NCBI GenBank assembly: GCA_020632665.1
Contig: JACKFC010000011.1
Location: 62,001-126,000, forward strand
Source: Deltaproteobacteria bacterium
GTDB lineage: Bacteria > Myxococcota_A > UBA9042
DNA length: 64,000 bases
Direction: 5' to 3'
A model generated the notes under the pieces. It was not told the DNA's origin, did no database searches, and saw only the letters and a program-made list of their open reading frames with translations. Positions 31,668 through 42,173 of this stretch are shown in pieces. Made by a program: the position numbers and the translations under genes. How positions within the stretch are numbered: the first letter of the stretch is position 1; each line of letters starts with the position of its first letter.

Positions 31668-33172
31668 GCGGGGAGGCCACCTTCCGCCCCGGTCCCGCCG
31701 AACGCGTCCCAGAGCCTCGGCCCGACGTGGATTGGAACGCGGTACGCCGCGTCCACCTGATGGGCATCGGCGGCAGCGCGATGGGCAATTTCGCCGGCAT
31801 GCTCGCCGCTGCCGGGCTCGAGGTGCGCGGCTCGGACGCCGGCGTCTTCGACCCGATGCGCGCGAACCTGCTGCGCTGGGAGATCCCCTTCGAGACCGGC
31901 TATCGGGCCGAGAACCTCGACTGGGGACCGGACCTGGTCATCGTCGGCAACGTCATCCGCCGCGACAACCCAGAGGCCGAGGCGATGCGCGCGCGCGCCC
32001 TGCCCTACGCCTCGTTCCCCGAAGCGCTCGGCGAATGGCTGCTCCGCGGGCGGACCCCGGTCGTCGTCTGCGGAACCCACGGCAAGACGACGACGACCTC
32101 ATTGACCGCCGTGCTGCTCGACAAATGCGGCCTGCAGCCGGGCGTCCTGGTCGGCGGCGTACCGCTCGACCTCGGGCGCTCGTTCCAACGCGGCGCGGAC
32201 GGCGCGCCCTTCGTCCTCGAAGGCGACGAATACGATACGGCCTACTACGACAAGCGGCCGAAGTTCGTACACTACCGGCCGCATCACGCGATCTTGACCA
32301 GCATCGAATTCGACCACGCCGATATCTACCCCGACTTCGACGCTGTGCAGCGTGCCTTCCGCTTGCTGGCTCGCCTGGTCGATCCGGCGGGTCTGCTCGT
32401 CGCGTGGGGCGAGGACGAACGCGTCACCGCCGTGCTGGAGGATGCGCGCTGCCGGGTCCTCCGCTACGGCCTGTGGCAAGGCGAGGGCACGCCGGCCCAC
32501 CTCGACGTCTACGCCCGCGACGTGCGCCTGGGCGAAGGCAGGACCGACTTCGAGTTGGTGCTGAACGGACGATCGCTGGGCCGCTGGATCTCGAAGATCC
32601 CGGGCCTGCACAACGTCCGCAACACGGTCGCGGCGCTCGCGGTCTGCCTCGATCTCGGCGCGGATCGTGAGGCGCTCTGTGCGGCGCTCGCGGCCTTCTC
32701 CGGCGTGAAGAAGCGGCAGGAGCTGCGAGGTGTGGAGGCGGGCGTCGCGGTGATCGACGATTACGCGCACCACCCCACCGCCGTGCTCGAGACCGTGGCC
32801 GCGATCCGCGCCGCCTGGCCGGGCCGCAAGCTCTGGGCGCTCTTCGAGGCGGAGTCCAATACGTCCCGCCGCAAGGTCTTCCAGCGAGCCTACGTCGAGG
32901 CATTCGCCGCGACCGGGGCCGACGAAGTGATCTTCTGTTCGCCGCTGCGCAAGGCCGGCGACGCCGGAAGCGACGATTACCTCGATTGCGGCGCGCTGGT
33001 CGCCGAGCTGGGCGACGTAGGCGTGCGCGCGCGCTACCTGCCGGAGGTCGAGGCGATCGTCGACACCGTCGCCACCGAAGCCGGAAGCGGCGACGTCGTG
33101 CTGGCGATGAGCGGGCGCGACTTCCGTGGCCTGCACGGGGCGCTGCTCGAAAAGCTCCGCGCGCGCACCTGA
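31664..33172 (+). CDS. mpl: UDP-N-acetylmuramate:tripeptide ligase Mpl
   Basis: Mur ligase that joins recycled L-Ala-gamma-D-Glu-mDAP to UDP-MurNAc, bypassing MurC-MurE in peptidoglycan recycling. The 502-residue protein has the N-terminal Rossmann VHLMGIGGSAMG, the ATP loop GTHGKTTT (137-144), FVLEGDEYDTAYYDKRPKF and IDDYAHHPTAVLET. The GDEYDTA(Y/F)xDKxPKF motif separates Mpl from MurC. ATG 31664 overlaps the TGA of the MopE-like gene (ATGA), so translation is probably coupled. No other mur gene is close by. Confidence 0.93.
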
Positions 33173-33199
33173 AAACCTCCGCATCCACGCAGATTTCGC

Positions 33200-33228
33200 T
33201 TGACCCCCTGTAGCACGGGGCGCATCCT
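33200..33228 (+). promoter_or_regulatory. Possible rpsA promoter
   Basis: TTGACC followed 17 bp later by CATCCT, lying in the 191-nt gap before rpsA. The -35 is good and the -10 poor. The rest of the gap is a GC-rich leader without an obvious motif. Confidence 0.25.
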
Positions 33229-33363
33229 CTCGCGCCTTCGCGATCCGGGCATCCGCATCGTGAGGATTCGAGATCGGGCGCTTCGGCAACCACCGTGCGC
33301 AGAGCCGTCGAGGAACGCCCGCCAAACTTTTCGTGCTCCGCGCACACCTTGGAAGGGATTCGA

Positions 33364-35073
<1,710 letters not shown>

Positions 35074-35092
35074 ACCTTCATCGGCGACAGAC

Positions 35093-35136
35093 GACGCGCC
35101 CCGCTTGGCATCGCCATGCGGGGCGCGTCTCGTTTT
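35093..35136 (+). terminator. Intrinsic terminator of rpsA
   Basis: A perfect 12-bp stem (GACGCGCCCCGC and GCGGGGCGCGTC) with a 13-nt loop is followed by TCGTTTT. It lies 20 nt after the rpsA stop codon. The clearest terminator in the window. Confidence 0.9.
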
Positions 35137-35163
35137 GGCGCCCTCCAACCGCGACCGATGTGC

Positions 35164-35877
35164 CTACCAAGTCGGACAATGCGGGAACGCGCTGCCGTCG
35201 AGGCACACGCCCGGGCTGTGCGCCCGTCCTGGGCCGAGCCAGCCATGTTCGGCGAAAGGTGCATCGAACTGCCCGTCGGCGCGCCTGGCCCAGACGTGCG
35301 GGCCGGTGCCTGCCGCGGCGGGCGCATCGACGGCGTCGTGGACGCCGCCTGCGAGTGAACGCAGCGCGATCCGGCCTCCTGCATCCGTCAACCGCAGGGT
35401 GCGGTCCAGCGCGACCCGCAGCGAACCAGCCGGCGGGAGGAAGGGAGCCGTCGTCGAGCCGACGAGGAGCGCAGCGTGCCGGGGCGCGAGACATGGCGCC
35501 GCGACGACGACTCCGCGCTCCTGCCCGGCAAAGTGCAGCGTCACACCCGCGAGGCCGACCGGGTGCGGCGCGTTCGACACGATCTCGACGTATTCGTCAC
35601 GCGCGCTGACCTTGCCGTCGCCGTCGAGATCGAGTCCGGTCGGTCGCAGGCCGATTTCGTTGAGCACCAACTCACCGGTCAGCGCCGGGGGGCACGCAGG
35701 ACCGTCGACGTCGTCCTGTGGCTCGCCGTCCACCGCCCCCGCATCGGCCCCGGTAGCGTCCGCCTGCTGCGATGCAATACCACGGAGCGGCGCCGCGTCC
35801 GGCATCGCGGGTAGGCAGCCGCTCAGGGCCAGGGTTGCGGCGAGCCGAGCAGCGCGCCGATCGAATCCGTATCGCAT
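35164..35877 (-). CDS. Lipoprotein with lamin-tail domain
   Basis: A 237-residue lipoprotein with lipobox ALSG-C (Cys21), a Gln/Asp-rich spacer, then a lamin-tail (LTD) Ig-like fold at about 65-160. Markers are GELVLNEIGL near the start, the DLDGDGKVSARDEYVEIVS loop resembling a calcium site, and VGLAGVTLHFAG. Lamin-tail domains in bacterial surface proteins often sit near nucleases or adhesins, but no enzyme part is present. ATG 35877 has GGGAGG 6 nt before it; an in-frame ATG upstream at 35952 has no site. Faces the rpsA terminator. Confidence 0.8.
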   Translation of the reverse strand: MRYGFDRRAARLAATLALSGCLPAMPDAAPLRGIASQQADATGADAGAVDGEPQDDVDGPACPPALTGELVLNEIGLRPTGLDLDGDGKVSARDEYVEIVSNAPHPVGLAGVTLHFAGQERGVVVAAPCLAPRHAALLVGSTTAPFLPPAGSLRVALDRTLRLTDAGGRIALRSLAGGVHDAVDAPAAAGTGPHVWARRADGQFDAPFAEHGWLGPGRAHSPGVCLDGSAFPHCPTW

Positions 35878-35931
35878 CGCGACCTCCCACGCCCACAACG
35901 GGCGACATGGAGATCTTCGGCAGTCTGCGAC

Positions 35932-35974
35932 AAAAGCGTCGCGGCCCCGCACCGGAATTCCGGGCAGGGCCGCG
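35932..35974 (-). terminator. Intrinsic terminator after the HEAT-like lipoprotein gene
   Basis: In the minus direction the arms CGCGGCCC and GGGCCGCG enclose a second perfect palindrome CCGGAATTCCGG, and TTTT follows a few bases past the stem. It starts 39 nt beyond the stop of the gene ending at 36014. Confidence 0.7.
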
Positions 35975-36013
35975 TCGTCTCACGTCTTGGGGTTGATCCC
36001 CGTGCGCAGCGCG

Positions 36014-37858
36014 CTATTGCGCGCCACCCTCGGCGGGGGCGCCCTCGGCGGGAGCCTCTGCTGCCGGCGCTGCTGCCGGCGCCGCAGCGCCACCTTCACC
36101 GGCCTGGGCCTGCTCGACGCGCGTGGCCAGGTGATTGAGCAGGATGTCGAACTCCCAGTCCCAGGTCTGGTTGTTCGGGATCTGCACCTGCTCCTGCTGC
36201 ACCTTGTAGAGCATCGGGATATGGCGGGTCTCGGCGGCCGCGCGGAAGCCGCACCACATGACCTGGCGGATCGTGCTGTCGGTCGGCGAGGTCTTCTCGT
36301 AGCCCTGCAGCAGCGCCGGGATGGTGTCGACGCCCCGGGCCAGCAGATGCACCAGGCCGATCGCTGCCTTCTCCTTCGCGATATTGTCGCCGGTCTTGAG
36401 GAAGCCGGCGTAGCAGGCGCCGAGCGCCATCAGCTTGGCGTTCTGTTCGGCCGCGGCGTCCATCTGCTCTTTGCAGGCGGTGACGACCTTCAGCCGCCCG
36501 ACGATCGTCGGATCGGCCAGCGCAGTCTGCGTGCCCTCGCTCTTGTCCGCGACGATCACGCGCTCCCAATCGGCCAGATTCTCGGGCTCGACGGCATAGG
36601 ACATCGGGGTCATGAAGTCGGCACGCTCCTGCGGCGAGATGGTCTCGAACGCCTTGAGCATCGCCGGCCAGGCCTTGGACGAGCCCGAGATCGAGAGGCC
36701 GATGAAGGGCATCGTGCGCTGCTCGACGGTCGGGCCCTGGGTCGCGGCCAACGTGCCGATCGCCTCGGCGACTTCGCCCGCGCCCTCACCCATCGAGGCC
36801 ACGGCCCACATGGTCAACTGCAGTCGGCTGGTGATGTAGGAGCCCCAGGGGAAGCCGCGCTTGACGATGCCGAAGGTCTTGGGCGTGCCCTCTTCCGAGG
36901 CGTCGATCGCCTTGGCGGCGCGCGTGACGAGCGCCTGCGCGCTCGACGGATCGTGCAGGTCCTGCAGGATCTGGGCGAGCTTCGGTCCTTCCTGCCACTC
37001 CCACTCGAAGAGGCCGACGTCCTTCGCCCACTTTTTGAAGTCCTCGTCCTTCTGCTCGAACATCCCGAGGATCTTCGGCAGGACCTTCTCCTTCGGGATG
37101 ACCGCGAGCGCGAGGCGGGCCGCGCCGTAGATCTCGGCGTTGGCGGCGTCCTTGAGGAAGAGGCCGTGGAGGTAGGCGTTGAATGCGGCGTCGGTCTTGA
37201 CCCGCATCGAAGTCAGGTATTTGAGCGCGCGGATGTTGACCATGACGGTCTGCTGGCTCGGGTCGGTGTCGGCGAGCTCGACCAGCAAGTCGACGTAGGG
37301 CGCCCGCGCCTTGTCGTCCTGCAGCGAGAGCCAGAGCGACTCGAGCAGCGTGGCCTTCATCTCACCGTCCTTGACGCGACGCAGCGCGGCGCCGAGGGCG
37401 TCGGTCACGGTCTTGTCCGGGAACCACTCCTTGCCGGCCTCGTGCGCCTCGACGCGCCACTGGCGAACGATATTGGCGGCCACCGGGACGGCGTCGTCGA
37501 AGCCGAGCGACTTCGCCAGCAGGACCTGCGAGCGCTCACGCAGCTTGTCCGAGGCCTTGCCGACGCTGTCGAGGGCCTCGACCACGGCGGAGCGGTACTT
37601 GGCATCTTCGTCGATGATCTTGGTGAAACGCGCGAAGACCTTGTCGTCGTCGCACTTGAGCTGGTCCGCGGTGGACATCCGCTTGATCTCTTCGATCGCG
37701 TTCTTGCGCTCGGAGGGATCTTCGCTGCGCTCGAGCACGAGCGAGTAGTAGCGGCAGGACTTCTCACCCCGCTGGCAGCCACTGCTGAGAGTTGCGGCTG
37801 CGAGCAGCGCGACCAGCCAGAGGGTGGGTCGCAGCGTGGAAGGAAGGCAACGCGTCAT
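36014..37858 (-). CDS. HEAT-like helical repeat lipoprotein
   Basis: A 614-residue protein with lipobox LSSG-C (Cys28). The mature part is almost wholly alpha-helical, with repeated paired helices (for example AAANIVRQWRVE, ALGAALRRVKDGEMKATLLESLW, LLVELADTDPSQQ, YGAARLALAVIP). This is an irregular HEAT/ARM-type solenoid that usually scaffolds proteins. The C-terminus is Ala/Pro/Glu-rich low complexity. Start ATG 37858 has GGAG 5 nt before it. A terminator follows. Partner unknown. Smaller HEAT-repeat protein at 53.8 kb is not obviously related in sequence. Confidence 0.78.
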   Translation of the reverse strand: MTRCLPSTLRPTLWLVALLAAATLSSGCQRGEKSCRYYSLVLERSEDPSERKNAIEEIKRMSTADQLKCDDDKVFARFTKIIDEDAKYRSAVVEALDSVGKASDKLRERSQVLLAKSLGFDDAVPVAANIVRQWRVEAHEAGKEWFPDKTVTDALGAALRRVKDGEMKATLLESLWLSLQDDKARAPYVDLLVELADTDPSQQTVMVNIRALKYLTSMRVKTDAAFNAYLHGLFLKDAANAEIYGAARLALAVIPKEKVLPKILGMFEQKDEDFKKWAKDVGLFEWEWQEGPKLAQILQDLHDPSSAQALVTRAAKAIDASEEGTPKTFGIVKRGFPWGSYITSRLQLTMWAVASMGEGAGEVAEAIGTLAATQGPTVEQRTMPFIGLSISGSSKAWPAMLKAFETISPQERADFMTPMSYAVEPENLADWERVIVADKSEGTQTALADPTIVGRLKVVTACKEQMDAAAEQNAKLMALGACYAGFLKTGDNIAKEKAAIGLVHLLARGVDTIPALLQGYEKTSPTDSTIRQVMWCGFRAAAETRHIPMLYKVQQEQVQIPNNQTWDWEFDILLNHLATRVEQAQAGEGGAAAPAAAPAAEAPAEGAPAEGGAQ

Positions 37859-37989
37859 CGGGTCTCCAGCCAGGCCCCGGCGCATGCCCGCGGCCACAAT
37901 GGGGGCGGAGTATTGCGCGCGACCCTTGGCAGGTCAATCGGGCCGGCGGGACGTTGACACTCCTTGCGCATGCACGGCAGGTTCGAGCG

Positions 37990-38484
37990 ATGGAGTCTGG
38001 ACCTCGTCATCCGCTCGCGCCCCGCCTGCTTCGCTCGGCCCTCGCCATGCTCGTGGCGTTCATCTGCGGCGTCGCCGTCGCCGATCAGGAGGAGCCTCGC
38101 GCCCACCCGGCAGAGGCGGGGCTGCGGCTCTTCCTAGACCCGTTGGCCTACCGCCACGTCGTCCGCAACGACGACGGCGGCTACGATATCTGGCTGCACG
38201 GCGAGGCCCCGTGGGCCAAGGTCCGTGGCCGCATCGAGCAGGCGACCCGCGTCGGCTTCGAGATGCCGGGCGGCTGGTGGATCGAGAAAGCCGTCTGGCT
38301 CGACGCCGATCGCTCGTATTGGCTCGACCTGGACGGGCCGGGCGAGTTGAAGGTCCGCGCCAGCCGGGACGGCAAGGGCACGCTCTTCGAACTGAAATAC
38401 GCCGGTCTGCGGCAAGACGCGCCGCCGTGGGCACCGCCCTACGCGCCGCTGCCGCCGAATATGGTGCACGGCCCGATCCGCTGA
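37990..38484 (+). CDS. Secreted protein of unknown function
   Basis: A 164-residue product with a signal peptide (residues 1 to ~32, hydrophobic core LRSALAMLVAFICGVAV, cleavage near AVA-D). The mature part is about 130 residues, beta-rich and Trp-rich (GGWWIEKAVW, RSYWLDLDGPGELKV), with no cysteine. No family recognised. The frame opens at ATG 37990; a TTGACA lies 31 nt upstream, without a clear -10. It converges on the MopE-Kelch gene with 14 nt between. Confidence 0.7.
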   Translation: MESGPRHPLAPRLLRSALAMLVAFICGVAVADQEEPRAHPAEAGLRLFLDPLAYRHVVRNDDGGYDIWLHGEAPWAKVRGRIEQATRVGFEMPGGWWIEKAVWLDADRSYWLDLDGPGELKVRASRDGKGTLFELKYAGLRQDAPPWAPPYAPLPPNMVHGPIR

Positions 38485-38498
38485 CGACCCGAGTGCAC

Positions 38499-41400
38499 TC
38501 AGGGGGCCGCGCAAACTTGCGGCCAGCGGACGAGATCGGCGCGAATCAGGCCGCCGACCGTCGGGCCGTAGAGAAAGGTCTGGGCAACGCCCACCTGCCA
38601 GACCGATGCCTGGACGCTGGAGAAGTCGAGCTGGAGCGGCGCCTCGTTCTGCACGACCAACGCGCCCTTCTCGACGATGGCGCGGCGGACCTGCGAGGCG
38701 CCACCCGAGGGCGAGAGGACCACGATCAGCGCGGTGGTACCGTCGCTGCCGTCGATCACCGCGACCGTGCCGGCGCCGATCGACGGATCACTGGCCTCTT
38801 GCTGCCAACCTCCGGCGTCTGACCAGCGCCAGAATGCGAGCGCGGTCTGCGGGCTGATCCAGCGTACGGTTGCGTCGAGTCCAGTTCGCCAGAGCGCGCC
38901 CGCTGAGGTCCACCCGGATGTCGAAGGCGAGGACTGCTGCAGCAGCTTGGCCTCGAGCTTGACCGTGTCGAGTTGCCAGAGTTGCAGCTTCGCGTTGGGC
39001 CCGGTCGCGTCCGAACCCGAGGCGAGCCCGAGGAGGAAGGTCGGATCCGTCTTCTCCCGAGCGGTCGTCGTCCGCGCGCCGAGCCGCAGCGCCGGCAGCT
39101 TCGCCGCGATGGAGGCGTCGAGGGCCTGCGGCAGTCCGGTCGCCAACGGCAGGACGAATGCGCCGGTATCCGGGGCCTCTCCGACGTCGATGTTCGGCGC
39201 CGTCGTGCCGAGCAACCGCCCGCCCCAAACCACTGCACGATCGCCATTGGGATCGTAGACGGCGATCGCACCGGCCCGCGCCGGCACCGTCTGCGGCCAA
39301 TTCGTCCGCTTCCACGACGCATCGGCATAGCGCCAGATGCCGGCCTGCTCGAGCGGCCCGTCGCGCGGCACGTGGCCACCGACCAGCGTCAAGGCGGTCG
39401 GACCGGCCAGCGCGCTGCTGCCGATCGACGGCGGCGGCGCAGGCGTTCGTTCCAACCAGGCACCATCGGCCGCGCGCCAGAGCGAGGTGGCGACCCCTGA
39501 GGCCGTGCGACCGAAGAGCAGCGTCACTGCGCCATCGGCATGACGTCCGACCGCGGGCGCGATCCTGGCCGGGCTCGGATCGACGCCGGGCTTGCTCCAC
39601 CCCGGCGCGCTGCCGCCGACTGCATAGCGCCGCAGCCCCGCCGGCGCAGCATCGTCTGCAGTGCTGGTCGCGCCACCGATCAGCCAATGCTCGCCGGGTG
39701 CGACGTCGCAGAGCAGCGTTCCGCCCACGACCTCGAGCTCGGCGGGGAGCACGCCGCGGTCTTGCCAAGCGGTGCCTCCGCCAGCCAGCGACCAGAGCCG
39801 CCACGCGCCACCGATGTCGAGCCCACGCAGCCAGAGCGTGCCGTCGGCGCCGAGGCAGGCGGTCGCGGGCCCGAGCGGTCCACCGGCCGGCTGCGGCACG
39901 CCACTGCTCGCCCAGAGCTTGGTCGAGGCCTCGAAGCGTTGGATCGCGGCCTGCGCGGCGCTGCCGCCGCCGAGCAGCCAGAGCGCGCCGTTCTTGCTGT
40001 CGACGACCGCTGCGGCGCCGTTCCGGTAGCCTGGCGCGAGGTTGGGATCCAAGGCCTGAACGACGCCGCTCTGCGGATCGATGGTCAAAGGCTGGGTCGC
40101 GGGCGCGCCGCTGACCGAGCTGCCGCCGAGCAACCAGAGCCGCGGCGATTTGCCGACCCAACCTGCCGGCAGCCACGCCAACGTCGCACCGGAGCGGGCC
40201 ACGGCGCCCTCGCGGGCGACGCGTGCGGGCTGTGAGGTCGTCGCTTCGATGCGCCAGACCTCATCGCCGTCACGATCCTTGCCGGCGGCGTCGCGGACCA
40301 CGCCGCCGGCGATCCAGAGCGCTCCGTCGGCGACGGTCCAGGCTGCCCCGGTTCGCGGCGCAGGCCAGCCCGGGTGGGCGGCGATTGGGGCTGACGAGAA
40401 GACCTTGGGTAGGCCTTCGTCGGTCTGTCCGTCGCAATCGTTGTCCTTGCCGTCGCAGGAGACCTCGGCGGGGCTCTGCCAACCCGGCACGGCGGGCCAA
40501 GCGCAGCCCCAGGTTCCGGCGGTGCAAACGGGCTCACCCTTGCCTCCGACGCAGACCCCGAGCGGCATGCACGCCGGTGCGGCGGCCGGTTCGGCGTCTT
40601 CGTCGACCAAGCCGTCGCAGTCGTCGTCCAAGTTGTTGCAGACCTCGGCGCTGGCCTCTGCCGCCGAGCCATCCGCGAGCGTCGAGCACGTGGTCTGCCC
40701 AGCCGCGTTGCATTCGACCACACCCTCGCCACAAGCGCCGACGCCCTTGCAGCTGGCCCCGAGCGCCGCTCCCTGCCAACTCAAGCCGTCGTCGGTTACG
40801 CCGTCGCAGTCGTCGTCGAGTCCGTTGCAGCTCTCGGCGGCCGGCATCGCCAGCGGCGCGTCCGGCATCGAAGAGCAGGTGGCCTTGCCGGTGACACCGC
40901 AGACGACCGTGCCGGGACCGCATGCCCCGAGGCCGGTGCAAGCGGTGCCGATCCCGCCTCCCTGCCAAGCGTAGCCCTCGTCGGTGCTGCCATTGCAGTT
41001 GTCGTCGATGCCGTTGCAGGTCTCGGGGCCGGAACCGTCGTCGGGGCCGCCAGGATCGGTCGAGCAGATCGCCAAGCCCGATGCGCCACAGACGACCTTG
41101 CCCGCGCCGCACGCGCCGGACCCGACGCACGCCGCGCCGACCGGCAGGTTGCCGAGCAGGAGCCCGTCATCGGTCTTGCCGTCGCAGTCGTCGTCCAAGC
41201 CGTTGCAGACCTCGTCCGTAGCGCGGCTCTCCGGCCCGCCCGGATCGCTGGAGCAGAGCGGCGCGCCATCCGGTCCGCAGACGACCAATCCGACGCCACA
41301 TTCCCCGGTGCCGAGGCACGGAGCGCCGACGGCGAGCCCGCCGAGCAAGAAGTCCTCGTCGGTCAGGCCGTCGCAGTCATCGTCCTGACCGTTGCAGGCC

Positions 41401-42173
41401 TCGACCTGGGCCTTGGCCTGGCTGCCGCCTGGGTTGGTCGAGCAGACGGCCCGGCCCAGCCTGCATTCGACGACGCCTGACCCACACGCGCCCTCGCCGT
41501 CGCAGCTCGCACCGACCGGAGCGCCCTGCCAGACGAAGCCTTCGTCGGTCGCACCGTCGCAGTCGTCGTCCTCGCCATCGCATCGTTCGACCGCCGCATA
41601 GCCCGCGACGGCCGAATAATCGCAGTTCGCGACGCCCTGGCCGACCTCGCAGGTCGCGACGATCGCGTCCGCCGCCACCTCGCAGACGCCCTTGCGGCTG
41701 CAGGCGTGCGAGGCCAGCAACGCCGAGTCGGTGTTGACGACGGCGTCGTTGGCGTCGACCTCGTCGGGCAGGCAGTCGAGGTCGGCGTCGGCGATCGCGG
41801 ACTCGATCACGTCGGGCTTGCCGTCACCGTCCTTGTCCGCTGGAGCGCCGGGATCGGGGCCAGCCTCGACCGCGTCGGGCTTGCCGTCGCCGTCGCTGTC
41901 GGTGCGCGCGGGGTGGCTGCCGAGCCGGTGCTCGGTGCCATTGTCGAGGCCGTCGCCATCGAGATCGGCGTCGGGCTGCAGGCAGAGATTGGCGTAGCAG
42001 AGCCCGGAAGCGCAGGACGCGCTGGCCGTGCAGGGGTCTCCGTCCTTGGCGAGGTTGCTGCAGCCGGCGACGGTGCACGCCGCCAGCAGCGAAAGGATCA
42101 GCGCGGCGCGCAGCGTCGGCGTCAAGCGCCGGCCGGCTCGTCGTCGTCGCTGTTGGCCTGCGCGGCGGTCCAT
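38499..42173 (-). CDS. MopE-Kelch lipoprotein
   Basis: A 1224-residue surface lipoprotein. After a Cys-containing signal (lipobox VAG-C, Cys38) comes a stretch of EF-hand or thrombospondin-3-like repeats (DADLDGDGLDNG, DSDGDGKPD, DKDGDGKPD). Seven MopE units follow (CDGEDDDCDG, CNGQDDDCDG, CNGLDDDCDG and variants) at about 60-residue spacing. The last ~600 residues show Kelch-type propeller blades (ALWIAGGVVRD, RLWLLGGSSV, ALWLLGGGSA, HWLIGGATS, ALTLVGGH, AVVWGGRLL). The gene overlaps nnr by 52 nt at its 5' end. A TTG at 42125 would give a cleaner signal peptide (MTPTLRAALILSL) with a TTGA overlap, and may be the true start. Confidence 0.85.
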   Translation of the reverse strand: MDRRAGQQRRRRAGRRLTPTLRAALILSLLAACTVAGCSNLAKDGDPCTASASCASGLCYANLCLQPDADLDGDGLDNGTEHRLGSHPARTDSDGDGKPDAVEAGPDPGAPADKDGDGKPDVIESAIADADLDCLPDEVDANDAVVNTDSALLASHACSRKGVCEVAADAIVATCEVGQGVANCDYSAVAGYAAVERCDGEDDDCDGATDEGFVWQGAPVGASCDGEGACGSGVVECRLGRAVCSTNPGGSQAKAQVEACNGQDDDCDGLTDEDFLLGGLAVGAPCLGTGECGVGLVVCGPDGAPLCSSDPGGPESRATDEVCNGLDDDCDGKTDDGLLLGNLPVGAACVGSGACGAGKVVCGASGLAICSTDPGGPDDGSGPETCNGIDDNCNGSTDEGYAWQGGGIGTACTGLGACGPGTVVCGVTGKATCSSMPDAPLAMPAAESCNGLDDDCDGVTDDGLSWQGAALGASCKGVGACGEGVVECNAAGQTTCSTLADGSAAEASAEVCNNLDDDCDGLVDEDAEPAAAPACMPLGVCVGGKGEPVCTAGTWGCAWPAVPGWQSPAEVSCDGKDNDCDGQTDEGLPKVFSSAPIAAHPGWPAPRTGAAWTVADGALWIAGGVVRDAAGKDRDGDEVWRIEATTSQPARVAREGAVARSGATLAWLPAGWVGKSPRLWLLGGSSVSGAPATQPLTIDPQSGVVQALDPNLAPGYRNGAAAVVDSKNGALWLLGGGSAAQAAIQRFEASTKLWASSGVPQPAGGPLGPATACLGADGTLWLRGLDIGGAWRLWSLAGGGTAWQDRGVLPAELEVVGGTLLCDVAPGEHWLIGGATSTADDAAPAGLRRYAVGGSAPGWSKPGVDPSPARIAPAVGRHADGAVTLLFGRTASGVATSLWRAADGAWLERTPAPPPSIGSSALAGPTALTLVGGHVPRDGPLEQAGIWRYADASWKRTNWPQTVPARAGAIAVYDPNGDRAVVWGGRLLGTTAPNIDVGEAPDTGAFVLPLATGLPQALDASIAAKLPALRLGARTTTAREKTDPTFLLGLASGSDATGPNAKLQLWQLDTVKLEAKLLQQSSPSTSGWTSAGALWRTGLDATVRWISPQTALAFWRWSDAGGWQQEASDPSIGAGTVAVIDGSDGTTALIVVLSPSGGASQVRRAIVEKGALVVQNEAPLQLDFSSVQASVWQVGVAQTFLYGPTVGGLIRADLVRWPQVCAAP

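Noticed and set aside
37954..37959. A consensus TTGACA upstream of the gene at 37990, considered as a promoter
   Set aside because: No acceptable -10 element at 16-18 bp, and no sigma-54 spacing either, so not listed as a feature.
38490..38499. Palindrome GAGTGCACTC between converging genes, considered as a terminator
   Set aside because: It is a 10-bp self-complementary site with no loop or T-run; too short to call.
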